Shown piece by piece: positions 8,592 to 17,198 of a stretch of 64,000 bases of DNA. Each line of letters opens with the position of its first letter. Positions within the stretch are counted from its first letter, which is position 1. The position numbers and the translations under genes are program-made. The stretch is from the NCBI RefSeq assembly GCF_029194005.1, contig NZ_JARFVA010000002.1:124001-188000 (forward strand), in the 5' to 3' direction. Under the pieces are notes generated by a model. That model was given only the letters and a program-made list of their open reading frames with translations. It was not told the DNA's origin and made no database searches. This stretch comes from Flagellimonas okinawensis. Its GTDB lineage: Bacteria > Bacteroidota > Bacteroidia > Flavobacteriales > Flavobacteriaceae.

Positions 8592-9797
8592 CTAAGACTT
8601 TTTGATATAACTAATGTTATTGGGTTTAAAATTACCACATAAGAATAAAGACGCAAATATCGCAAAGTATTCAATACCTTTAATTCTTACCATCATGGAT
8701 TCCGTTAAATTAGCCGTTATGAATATCAAAAACAGATAAGTAAATAAATAGTCTTTCTTGTAAATACTTAACAGTAATAAAAAAACCAGAGAACAAACAT
8801 AAACAAATCCTCCCACCGCTCCATTTCTACTTAAATATTCAAGAAGTTGGTTGTGTGCGTTCAAGTCTTCCCTTGCGGCAATATCAAAGCCGTATTCTAC
8901 ATATTTTTCGTGCCTAATTGATTCTATTCGAGAAAATCCAATTCCCAAAAAGGGATTTTCTTTAAAAATTTCATAGGAGGCGTCCCATCTTTGAAATCTT
9001 TTGTCGTTTAAAGCTGATTCAACAGTAAACAGTCTATCTTTTACGTATTTGCTTCCCAATTTTTTAAAAACCAAAATGCCGAAAACAATACCTAAAGAAA
9101 GAATAGCAAGTAGCGCCCATTGCTTCTTTGTTTTGTTAACCACCAACAGTATTAAAAATAATATGGCTAGAAAAAGAGCTATTCTACTTGCCAATTGAAA
9201 AAGTCCAAACAAAAAGAACAATATCAAGGGAACCTTAATTGCATGGCTCATTTTTTTGCTTTTGAACATAAATACAATTGAGATTACAACAAAAACCCCC
9301 AGGTATGTCGGGTGCGTATCTGCAATCTCTGTAAACTGATGCCCCAGATGTCTCCATCTAAAAAAATATGAAATGGGTTCGTTACGAGATACCATTTCAT
9401 ATATAAGGTTTCCATAACATATTATTAATGTGACTGCCGAACCAATTACAAGAGAAAGAAAAATATTTTCCCTTCTTTTTCCATATTCGTCTTTCTCTGC
9501 CAACATAATCAAAGGAACTAATAAAAAAGCCCAATATTTTTCTAAAAGTTTGATGCCGTTTGAAAATGTTGCGCCATAAAATGAACCTATAACGGCAAGT
9601 ATAAAAAACCCGAAAATAGGCCAGCCATCTTTAAAATCTTCAACCTTAATTTTTTTAAAATTAAAAAGCAATGTCAAAACACCCAAAAGTATAAAGACCC
9701 CCAATAAATAATTATTGAGCCTCATATACATAGGCAATGTAAACACAACCATGTATAGCAACCAAAATCTTTGTTCCAAGATGAATTTCAACTTCAT
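8592..9797 (-). CDS. O-antigen ligase/polymerase family membrane protein
   Basis: A 401-residue protein with ten to twelve hydrophobic helices and a large periplasmic loop carrying the Wzy_C-type motif around EDLNAHNQLLEYLSRNG (near residue 305), where the His-Asn pair is typical of WaaL/Wzy ligases. These proteins join undecaprenyl-linked glycan to lipid A-core or polymerise repeats in the periplasm. A second protein of this kind lies at 10375, so one is probably the polymerase and the other the ligase. This one is closer to the ligase pattern. A 103-base gap separates it from the transferase downstream. Confidence 0.8.
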   Translation of the reverse strand: MKLKFILEQRFWLLYMVVFTLPMYMRLNNYLLGVFILLGVLTLLFNFKKIKVEDFKDGWPIFGFFILAVIGSFYGATFSNGIKLLEKYWAFLLVPLIMLAEKDEYGKRRENIFLSLVIGSAVTLIICYGNLIYEMVSRNEPISYFFRWRHLGHQFTEIADTHPTYLGVFVVISIVFMFKSKKMSHAIKVPLILFFLFGLFQLASRIALFLAILFLILLVVNKTKKQWALLAILSLGIVFGILVFKKLGSKYVKDRLFTVESALNDKRFQRWDASYEIFKENPFLGIGFSRIESIRHEKYVEYGFDIAAREDLNAHNQLLEYLSRNGAVGGFVYVCSLVFLLLLSIYKKDYLFTYLFLIFITANLTESMMVRIKGIEYFAIFASLFLCGNFKPNNISYIKKS

Positions 9798-9846
9798 TGA
9801 TTTGTTTTATTTCTGTTCGGAAGATTCTATAGATTAGAGCAGTAAT

Positions 9847-10356
9847 CTATTGGTTCCGATATTTCAATATTTTGGCCGGGACTCCTCCCACCACCGCAAA
9901 ATCCGGTATATCCTTTGTGACCACGGCACCTGCAGCAATCACAACATGGTTCCCAATGTTGCACCCTGCAGTTATAATTACATTTGCCCCCAACCAAACA
10001 TCATTTCCAATAATCGTTTTAAGATATTCTTTCCCTTGGTCTTTAATTGGTATATGCAGACTGGAAAATATATGGTTTCGGGAATAAATCTTAACATCAG
10101 GTCCCATGATCACATAATCTCCAATTTCAACATTTGATTGCACCATACAACGTGTACCCAATTCCGAATGGTTTCCTACTAAGGATTTTAAAGAAATTTC
10201 AGCCCCTTTTTTTACTCTTAAATTGCTTCCGCAGGAAATTAAATATTTGCTGACCAAAAAACTTCTTAATTGAGGAAAAAACAAACTATAAGGCCTATAA
10301 TCCTCTGGTGTATTCTTGATAAAAAGGAGATAGATTAAAAAAAATAATCTTTTCAT
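9847..10356 (-). CDS. Hexapeptide-repeat acyltransferase (CatB/WbbJ type)
   Basis: A 169-residue left-handed beta-helix acyltransferase. Hexapeptide repeats run from about residue 55 to 150, with the catalytic-loop His in SRNHIF near residue 93 and the typical ending VVGGVPAKILKYR. These enzymes O- or N-acetylate sugars with acetyl-CoA in the cytoplasm. It sits between the two polymerase/ligase-type genes, so it probably acetylates a sugar of the repeat unit. The N-terminal 30 residues are hydrophobic and may touch the membrane. Confidence 0.85.
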   Translation of the reverse strand: MKRLFFLIYLLFIKNTPEDYRPYSLFFPQLRSFLVSKYLISCGSNLRVKKGAEISLKSLVGNHSELGTRCMVQSNVEIGDYVIMGPDVKIYSRNHIFSSLHIPIKDQGKEYLKTIIGNDVWLGANVIITAGCNIGNHVVIAAGAVVTKDIPDFAVVGGVPAKILKYRNQ

Positions 10357-10374
10357 ATCATTAAAACGGTTGTC

Positions 10375-11607
10375 CTAGTACTTGATTCTTATTTTAAACA
10401 GTGAAATATTGCAAGCGATACTAGCAAGTATAATCATAATAATATAACCAAAGCTATTGGTTAGCATAGGCACAAAAAAGCTTAGGGATAAAAGGTATAT
10501 TAAAATAAAGTTTTTAATAAAACTGGAATGACTGTTCCCAACAATTGTCTTTGACTCCAATAGCTTATAAAACAAGTACATAATTAATAAAACACCTATT
10601 CCTATTTCCGTAATAAAAGTACTTAAAAAAGCATCATAAATTGGCCCTCTTGAATTTGTAGCCTCCCATCCCAACATACCTTGACCTACATTATACTCTT
10701 CATAAATGTGTGGCATCATAAGACTAACCCTTGAGCCAAAGGTGCCAGCACCTGTGCCAAAAGGAAAATAATCTTTATATACCTCTACCGATTTAGCCAT
10801 AATTTGCCAACGAATGTATCCTGAGTCAAATCCCTTACGGTTGGCTGATTCAAAAAATGTGAGATAGTAATATAGTAGTCCTGCAAAAACTGCTACAGAT
10901 AAAATAAGCCTTTTAAGCCATTTTCTTAGTTTACTTTTGGAGGGATAAGGAAACAGTAGGATAAACATAAAAATAAATAAGGTTTCCTTTCTAGAGAAGC
11001 TTAATACACCCAACACAATTGCAAGAAACAAATAAGAAATACTTTTTCTGGTTATTTGATTTCCCATGGCATAATAATAGTAGTGCCAAACAAAAACATA
11101 TAGGCTAATAAATATTGCCAAACTAGGACCCGACCCAAAAAATGATATTAAATAGAATCCATTGATACCCCTGTTTACACTATGAACACCGATAAAGTTC
11201 CTAAATGATTGGTAATCTATTACTTCAATAACAGCAATGATGGCGACCACAACAACAATGAAATCCATTATCCTTTTCATGGATCTCATCATTTCACATT
11301 TCTCTTGGTCGCTAAAAGACTGAAAATAAAAGAAATAAAAAAAGAACTGGCTATAAATTAAAATTTGAAAAAGACTTAACGGCATTATATTTCTATAAAC
11401 ACCCAAAAGCAGTGTATAAACCAGAAAGCTTAAATAAATAAGAAAGGAATTGTTGAACTTTCTTTTAATTAAGATTCTAAAAATGAACAAGGATAAAACA
11501 AGTAGGCTCAAGAGCTCATTGAATACATTGATTTGAAAGCCTGCTTTATAAACAAGTTTTACTATGAATGGCTGTAAAATCAACAATATAAAAATGAACT
11601 TCCTCAT
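10375..11607 (-). CDS. O-antigen polymerase-like membrane protein (Wzy candidate)
   Basis: A 410-residue, very hydrophobic protein with about ten to twelve membrane helices and a periplasmic loop containing PFGTGAGTFGSR near residue 280, a pattern seen in the Wzy/ligase superfamily. The start overlaps the upstream GT-B-like gene by 4 bases. Its position directly after Wzx and a glycosyltransferase makes it the likeliest repeat-unit polymerase. The local sequence is strikingly AT-rich, even against the rest of the window, as is common for exchanged O-antigen genes. Confidence 0.75.
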   Translation of the reverse strand: MRKFIFILLILQPFIVKLVYKAGFQINVFNELLSLLVLSLFIFRILIKRKFNNSFLIYLSFLVYTLLLGVYRNIMPLSLFQILIYSQFFFYFFYFQSFSDQEKCEMMRSMKRIMDFIVVVVAIIAVIEVIDYQSFRNFIGVHSVNRGINGFYLISFFGSGPSLAIFISLYVFVWHYYYYAMGNQITRKSISYLFLAIVLGVLSFSRKETLFIFMFILLFPYPSKSKLRKWLKRLILSVAVFAGLLYYYLTFFESANRKGFDSGYIRWQIMAKSVEVYKDYFPFGTGAGTFGSRVSLMMPHIYEEYNVGQGMLGWEATNSRGPIYDAFLSTFITEIGIGVLLIMYLFYKLLESKTIVGNSHSSFIKNFILIYLLSLSFFVPMLTNSFGYIIMIILASIACNISLFKIRIKY

Positions 11608-12932
11608 ATGTTCAAATTACATTTTGCAACATTCTCAAAATACCCTTCGATATAGTATGGATCCGCTTCTGTTTCTTGAAAATTTAAATGTTTTTCCGAT
11701 AGTGAATCACCTTCCTCAATAATGGTTGCTCCTAGTTTTAAAACATTAAAATATCTTTTGGAAAGATTATCGGCATTATAAAAAATAGGCTTTGCCCCCA
11801 TTGACACTCCTTCCACAGCCGTTGTGGAAAAAATGGTAAGGTTATAATCCGCAATCTTAAGGATATCATATATAGGATATTGTGAAACCAAATAGTTTTT
11901 GTTCAACAAGTAATCGGAATATGAAATACTCCTATCTTTAGGACATAGAACAAACAATACATCCGGGTGCATTTTGGCATAATCCAAAGTAGCGCCTATA
12001 ATTTCTTCTTCCTTAATTGCCTGTAATGTTACACAGAAAACCTGTCGATACTTGTTTTTGATATTTTTAAGTTCATTGGGCAATGGCCTGGATTTAAGAT
12101 ATTCTAACTGCAAGCCTCCGATTGGCAATATTTGATTTTCTTTGAAAATAAAGTTTTTGTTATTTTTTATTTCAAAGTCACCAAAAGAAAATAAATGGTC
12201 TGGATATGATTCTTCAAAGCGTTTTTTTACATGATAAAATGGGTGAGCTTCTCCAATATAACCATGCTGCGCCTCAAAAACCGGAATGTTCTTACTTTTC
12301 GCTGCCATAACCATACTAACCTTCGAAAAACTACTGAGTACAAAAACCGCCCTAGGCTTTATAAGTTTAAAAAGAAACCTATAAAAATAATATTCTCCCA
12401 ATTGTCTCTTTAGCTCCTTCTGAAAATTAATTTGAATGTGATTTCTTTCCTGAATCTCTTTTAAAATCTCAAAATTCTCAATATTGGGAAATACTAAAAG
12501 TGATCTTACAAAAGATGCCAATTTAAACGGAAGGTCAGACATGATGTTTTTGGAAAACACCTTATCCCTTTTATAATGTGATTCAGAAGCAAATTCTACA
12601 AATAAACTTTTGTCTGGGCACAATTTGTCGCCCCAAGCATCAAAATAGATATCATAGTATTTGTTATTTATCGAGATTCGTTTATTGGTATTTTCAAAAA
12701 ACAAGAATTCAAATTTCCTTAAAACGAAAATGTTCTTAATTCCATAAAAAAAACTTTTGATAAGTCTTGCCTTGTTTCTGGTTCGGGTTTTGGAACTATA
12801 GCCCAACCTTTTTTTTAAATCATGAAAATATATTTTGCCACGTAAAAGAGGCCAAACCCGCAATCCACTTGAAAGGCGAATGGAACCAACATCATTATCA
12901 TCCTCTATTACTTCCAAAATGTTCTTTTCCAT
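11604..12932 (-). CDS. Putative GT-B-like glycan transferase, unassigned family
   Basis: A 442-residue soluble protein that I cannot place in a named family. The middle has a conserved-looking FEAQHGYIGEAHPFYH segment near residue 222 and the C-terminal half has LPIGG, then FCVTLQ and FSTTAVEGVSMGAKPIFY near residue 390. This layout recalls GT-B and CDP-glycerol-phosphotransferase-like enzymes, where the last segment binds the nucleotide donor. It lies between Wzx (5-base gap) and the Wzy candidate (4-base overlap), where a glycosyltransferase is expected. It may transfer the nonulosonic acid made by the upstream genes; this is inference from context. Confidence 0.6.
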   Translation of the reverse strand: MEKNILEVIEDDNDVGSIRLSSGLRVWPLLRGKIYFHDLKKRLGYSSKTRTRNKARLIKSFFYGIKNIFVLRKFEFLFFENTNKRISINNKYYDIYFDAWGDKLCPDKSLFVEFASESHYKRDKVFSKNIMSDLPFKLASFVRSLLVFPNIENFEILKEIQERNHIQINFQKELKRQLGEYYFYRFLFKLIKPRAVFVLSSFSKVSMVMAAKSKNIPVFEAQHGYIGEAHPFYHVKKRFEESYPDHLFSFGDFEIKNNKNFIFKENQILPIGGLQLEYLKSRPLPNELKNIKNKYRQVFCVTLQAIKEEEIIGATLDYAKMHPDVLFVLCPKDRSISYSDYLLNKNYLVSQYPIYDILKIADYNLTIFSTTAVEGVSMGAKPIFYNADNLSKRYFNVLKLGATIIEEGDSLSEKHLNFQETEADPYYIEGYFENVAKCNLNI

Positions 12933-12937
12933 TATGA

Positions 12938-14380
12938 TTATTTTTTGATGATGGCCTTTATTTGAGAAGCATTTTTATAAATAATCGGTATAAAAATCAA
13001 AGCTAAGGTCAAAACTTTAATCAAAATCCTTTGCACCAGTGATATTTCCTGCAGATAGTCTTGTATTAGAAACGGCAAACAAGATAACAAAAAGCACGCT
13101 CCAAAAATTACAGTTAAATGTAATCTATGATATGGAATGGGATAAATTCTTTGACATATGATATAGGTCAACAATGTAAATACAATCTTTGTTGTTAAGC
13201 TAGCCAGGGCAGCGCCAAATATGCCATATGCCGGGATCATAAAATAATTTAAAGTTAAATTAGTGATTGCCCCGGTCACTGTTAAGAACGGTAAGTATTT
13301 TGTTTTCTCTAAAAAAAATACATTGCTATAGGTAAAATAGAACCCATTTATAACAAAAGCAGTCGCAATAAATGGAACTACTTTCCAAGATTCGTAGTAG
13401 CTCGGTTTGCCTATAATAACCAGCACTTCTGGTGACAGTAAACTTGCAGCAACAGCTACACATGCATACAAAAGAATTATTTTATCAGTAATATTAACAA
13501 TAGTGCCCTTTGCTTCGGGCTGGGTCTTTACTTGCTCAAAAAACCAAGGGCTGTATGCAGAGTTTACTCCCAAAGAAATTAAGTTGACCACCTTGCCTAT
13601 TTGTGCCCCAACATCGAATAATGCAACCACCGAAAGCGAGTTTAGATTATTAAGCATTAGCTTATCTACCATGTTCATTGCCCAACCAGATAAGTTGTGG
13701 GGCAAAATCGGCAAAGAGTATTTTAGAGAGGTTTTTAGTAATGTGATGTCGAAACAAAGTGTAATCTCTTTTCGTATTCCAATTACACTTACTATAAAAA
13801 CAAGAAAACTTGCAATTGAGTTGCCCAATAATGCCCCTTCGGCCTTGAAGTTAAATACAACTATCAAGATAATGGTAATAGAGGCCATGGCCCCAAAGAA
13901 TAGGAAATCCAGTAGGGATGCTTTTTTTGCTTGGTGCTTGGCTTTAAGTATAGATTGATAAAATAAATAAACCGGTTGGAGCAAAACACTAGCTAGAGAA
14001 AGTAGGATGTAGGGTTTAAACGGAATGTTTTTGAACAACACATCCAAAATCCAATTCTTACCAATTAGTAATAATAAAATCCCAAAAATGGTAAAGAGCA
14101 AAATGAAACTAAAGTTCGTGCCGAAAAACTTTTTGACATAATCAATGTCTTGATCTTTGAACTTATAATAATAATAAGCGGTTGACCCTCTTAGTGATAA
14201 GCCGAACAAAATCACTAAAAATGAAATCACAGCAGTGGACGTACTGATTATGCCAAGTTCTTCAGTATCCAACAGGGAGGCATAAATCGGTAAAAGGAAA
14301 AAACCAAGCCCTTTTTGTAATAATCCGAAAAGCCCATAAACTAGGGCGTTACCCGCTAGTTTTTTTGTGTTCGACTGCAT
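12938..14380 (-). CDS. wzx: Wzx-type oligosaccharide flippase
   Basis: A 480-residue MOP-superfamily membrane protein with 12 to 14 hydrophobic helices over its whole length and the family opening (GLLQKGLGFFLLPIYA near residue 17). Flippases of this kind turn undecaprenyl-linked repeat units from the cytoplasmic to the periplasmic face. Together with the Wzy candidate and the Wzz protein at 34864 it defines a Wzx/Wzy-dependent pathway. A 97-base gap without any recognisable signal separates it from the NeuB-SpsF fusion upstream. Confidence 0.92.
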   Translation of the reverse strand: MQSNTKKLAGNALVYGLFGLLQKGLGFFLLPIYASLLDTEELGIISTSTAVISFLVILFGLSLRGSTAYYYYKFKDQDIDYVKKFFGTNFSFILLFTIFGILLLLIGKNWILDVLFKNIPFKPYILLSLASVLLQPVYLFYQSILKAKHQAKKASLLDFLFFGAMASITIILIVVFNFKAEGALLGNSIASFLVFIVSVIGIRKEITLCFDITLLKTSLKYSLPILPHNLSGWAMNMVDKLMLNNLNSLSVVALFDVGAQIGKVVNLISLGVNSAYSPWFFEQVKTQPEAKGTIVNITDKIILLYACVAVAASLLSPEVLVIIGKPSYYESWKVVPFIATAFVINGFYFTYSNVFFLEKTKYLPFLTVTGAITNLTLNYFMIPAYGIFGAALASLTTKIVFTLLTYIICQRIYPIPYHRLHLTVIFGACFLLSCLPFLIQDYLQEISLVQRILIKVLTLALIFIPIIYKNASQIKAIIKK

Positions 14381-14477
14381 TAAATTAGCTTGTTATAGCG
14401 TTTTAAATCCTTGACTGATTATTTCGCAGGATAGGAATGGAAAACTTTAATACTTCCCTTTAGGATTTCGACTATTA

Positions 14478-16145
14478 TTAAACCTCGAGTTTAACCCTAA
14501 CTGCATAGTTTGAGTTATCTATCAATGCATTGAACTTCTCAAAGCTAGTTGCTTCACCACCTGGCAGCTTAATAACCATATTCCTGTCTGAGGGTTTAAT
14601 CAAAACCATTGCATCCAAAACATCTTTTAAAGTAACTTCCGTGAAGTTGGTTTTATCCATTTCCTTCAATACTTTCATACATCTATCATAATCCTCTTGA
14701 AAATCAACAGATAGGTTGTAATAACTTAAATCTGGATTTGGATGAACCAGATCAATACAACCCTTTTTGGAGTCTTTGTCATTTAATGCAATCCACGCAA
14801 GATATTCTGAAGTCAAAGGGTTTTCCATTTTTAAATACAACTTCCACAAATAAGAGATTGAATATAGTTCAACTCCCACACCTATTGGAACGTTATTCAC
14901 TTTTATATAATCTAGGTTTTCCTTTTTCATTAATTCGATCATTGATTCAAGAATCGTTGGATCAGATAAAGGATTATCACCGGTTACTCGGCATATTGTT
15001 CCTAACTTGTTTTCCAAAGCAAATGAAAGCATACGGTCTATAACAGAGACAGGGTGACCGGTAAATACATCTAAACCATTTTGTTTGCAAAAATCGACCA
15101 ATGGGTCATCTTCAGGTAGAAACGATGTGATTATAGAGGTCTTTTTAACACCCTTTGCAGTGGCAATTCGATGATAAAGGTCACTTATCAAAGTACCGTT
15201 ATGGAATGGCTTCAGTACCTTTTTTTTCAACCTTTTTGACTTTAAGCGTGCTATAATTCCAACCCCTACATTTTGCCTGTCAAAGGAATTGAAAACCTCT
15301 GTTAGATAATCATTCCCATAATCAGCTCTCTTAAGTTCTTTATTTAAATCACCATCCAATACTTTTTTAAATAGCACCCCTCTAAAAGCAGATTCGGAAG
15401 GTGTAGGGTGTTTTACTTTATTTCCAAGGGCCGTTTGGTAGTGAAGCACCTTTTGCACCATCGAAGCAAATTCGTGTGGGTAGAGCGATACCTGCCAATC
15501 ATAATGCCGGTCATTTCGGCTAATTGTAATGTGTTTTTCTAAAAACGCTGAACCTTTTGCCAGAGCCATTAAAGGTATTTCCACGGTATCCAGCGAATGA
15601 TCGGCAAGACCAATTTCACACCCAAATTCTTCCGAAATATAGTCCAGTGCATTCAGGTTTAAATCTTCTACCTCTGTAGGGTAATTACTAAAACCATGAA
15701 TAATGGCTTCTGTTTGATCTCCTAGGTAACTCAATGCCAATTTTATGTCCTGATAGGTAGCACATTGGGTTTCCAACAAAACTTTTATATCCTCTTTTTG
15801 AATATGTTTTAGAAAAGGAACATTAACTATATCTGTAGCATGAATCTTGAACAGATCAAGGTTATGGTCCAAACAAAAGTGAAATGATTTAATATCCAAG
15901 GCACATGGAATCATTTCAATATCTATTTCCCGGCAATAGGCTATTAGTTCTGCCCACTGACTTTGTTGAATGGCTATAGAAGCCACAATATCAAATCGTT
16001 CATAATCCGATGCGCAAAATGATTCCGGATCAAATATTTGAAATGTAAAATAATCTGCACCTGCACCTTTTGATGCCTTGGCAAGTTTCTTTAAATAGTC
16101 AATGTCTCCATTATGATTGGATGCACTCTCTGCAATTATTTTCAT
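14478..16145 (-). CDS. NeuB-like synthase fused to SpsF/NeuA-type nucleotidyltransferase
   Basis: A 555-residue two-domain protein. Residues 1 to about 245 are a NeuB-type TIM barrel (ASNHNGD at 8-14, FKIHATD, GLADHS near 198, LEKHIT near 217). Residues from about 295 on resemble SpsF/NeuA cytidylyltransferases (ARLKSKRLKKKVL near 300, RVTGDNPLSDP near 385). The C-terminal SAF domain of normal sialic acid synthases is missing. Several barrel positions differ from the canonical paralogue at 17199: KFQ is TFQ, ISTGM is LETQC, LHC is IHG, FSDHT is LADHS. These are residues expected around the PEP phosphate, so the reaction may differ. It may supply or activate a nonulosonic-type sugar. It follows the PtmE-like gene by 7 bases. 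Confidence 0.85.
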   Translation of the reverse strand: MKIIAESASNHNGDIDYLKKLAKASKGAGADYFTFQIFDPESFCASDYERFDIVASIAIQQSQWAELIAYCREIDIEMIPCALDIKSFHFCLDHNLDLFKIHATDIVNVPFLKHIQKEDIKVLLETQCATYQDIKLALSYLGDQTEAIIHGFSNYPTEVEDLNLNALDYISEEFGCEIGLADHSLDTVEIPLMALAKGSAFLEKHITISRNDRHYDWQVSLYPHEFASMVQKVLHYQTALGNKVKHPTPSESAFRGVLFKKVLDGDLNKELKRADYGNDYLTEVFNSFDRQNVGVGIIARLKSKRLKKKVLKPFHNGTLISDLYHRIATAKGVKKTSIITSFLPEDDPLVDFCKQNGLDVFTGHPVSVIDRMLSFALENKLGTICRVTGDNPLSDPTILESMIELMKKENLDYIKVNNVPIGVGVELYSISYLWKLYLKMENPLTSEYLAWIALNDKDSKKGCIDLVHPNPDLSYYNLSVDFQEDYDRCMKVLKEMDKTNFTEVTLKDVLDAMVLIKPSDRNMVIKLPGGEATSFEKFNALIDNSNYAVRVKLEV

Positions 16146-16152
16146 AAGGTTT

Positions 16153-17193
16153 TTAAAGGTGTTTGATAAATTCTTGTGCTTGTTTATAATCTACAGGTTT
16201 ACCAATATCGACCCAGAAACCAAGGATTGGTCTATAGATAAGTTTCATTTCTTCGGTAACCATTTCTTCCATTAAATCAGTGATGTCAAAAAATGAATTT
16301 TTTGGAATCCTATTTATCAGTTCTTTCTTTAAAATGTAAATCCCTGCATTGGAGTGATATACAAAAGTTGGCTTTTCTTTAAAACCTACTACTTGGCTTT
16401 CATTGGTATCAAATACAGCGTATGGTACATCAACCTTATATTCTGTAGACGAAACGATCATATCTGCCTTTTCCTTGAGCAAACTCAAATATAGGTCTTC
16501 AAAATCTACATTGGTAAACAAGTCACTGTTCATAAGTAGAATATGCTCCGTTTCAAATTTTGGGACAAGGGACAATGCGCCTGCAGTGCCTAAGGGCTTA
16601 TCTTCCCATACATACTCAATACTTATTCCCTTACTACTTCCATCTCCAAAATATTCCTGTATTTGGTCACCCAAATATTTTACTGAAATATAGATTTTCC
16701 TAATCCCAAATGAGATTAACCTATCAATATTATGTTCAATAATCGGCTTATCTCCCAATGGCAGCATTGGTTTGGGCTTTGTGTCTGTTAACGGGCTTAA
16801 CCTTTTCCCTCTTCCTCCGGCCATCAACATGCATTCCATGGGTAAAATTGATTTGGTTTTGTCCAAATCAACAATCCTAATAAGCCCTTTATTGTTATCT
16901 AATATTGGAAGGATTTTAATGTTCCTCTTCCTATATTCATCTAAGTTTATAAAATCTTTGTTGTTGTATTCAAAGGCAAAATTTTTATTGCAAACCTCCC
17001 CAATTTTTCTAGCTAAATCTTGATCATAAACCAATGACCTTCTTATGTCCCCGTCTGTTACCGAACCAATTATGGAGTTATCATCATCCTTAACAAAAAG
17101 AATTAATCTACTTACATCTCTGATTTCGTTAAGTTTTTGTAGGGCGTCAACTATCGTTTTTTCCTTGTGAATAACAATACTGTCTAGTTTCAT
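16153..17193 (-). CDS. CBS-domain sugar-phosphate nucleotidyltransferase (PtmE-like)
   Basis: A 346-residue protein with two CBS motifs (residues about 1-110) followed by a nucleotidyltransferase domain opening with LMAGGRGKRLSPLTDTKPKP near residue 122. This architecture is that of Campylobacter PtmE, which makes GDP-glucosamine for the legionaminic acid route, and related sugar-1-phosphate guanylyl- or uridylyltransferases. The frame is open to 17217, but ATG 17193 is preferred: it starts the CBS domain and lies 5 bases after the upstream stop. The neighbours are LegB-, LegC- and LegI-like, which supports a GDP-linked nonulosonate pathway. Base specificity is inferred, not seen. Confidence 0.82.
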   Translation of the reverse strand: MKLDSIVIHKEKTIVDALQKLNEIRDVSRLILFVKDDDNSIIGSVTDGDIRRSLVYDQDLARKIGEVCNKNFAFEYNNKDFINLDEYRKRNIKILPILDNNKGLIRIVDLDKTKSILPMECMLMAGGRGKRLSPLTDTKPKPMLPLGDKPIIEHNIDRLISFGIRKIYISVKYLGDQIQEYFGDGSSKGISIEYVWEDKPLGTAGALSLVPKFETEHILLMNSDLFTNVDFEDLYLSLLKEKADMIVSSTEYKVDVPYAVFDTNESQVVGFKEKPTFVYHSNAGIYILKKELINRIPKNSFFDITDLMEEMVTEEMKLIYRPILGFWVDIGKPVDYKQAQEFIKHL

Positions 17194-17198
17194 AAAGG

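Noticed and set aside
13407..13958. 183-codon open frame opposite wzx
   Set aside because: It is the antisense of a membrane protein gene with strong family support; no motif of its own.
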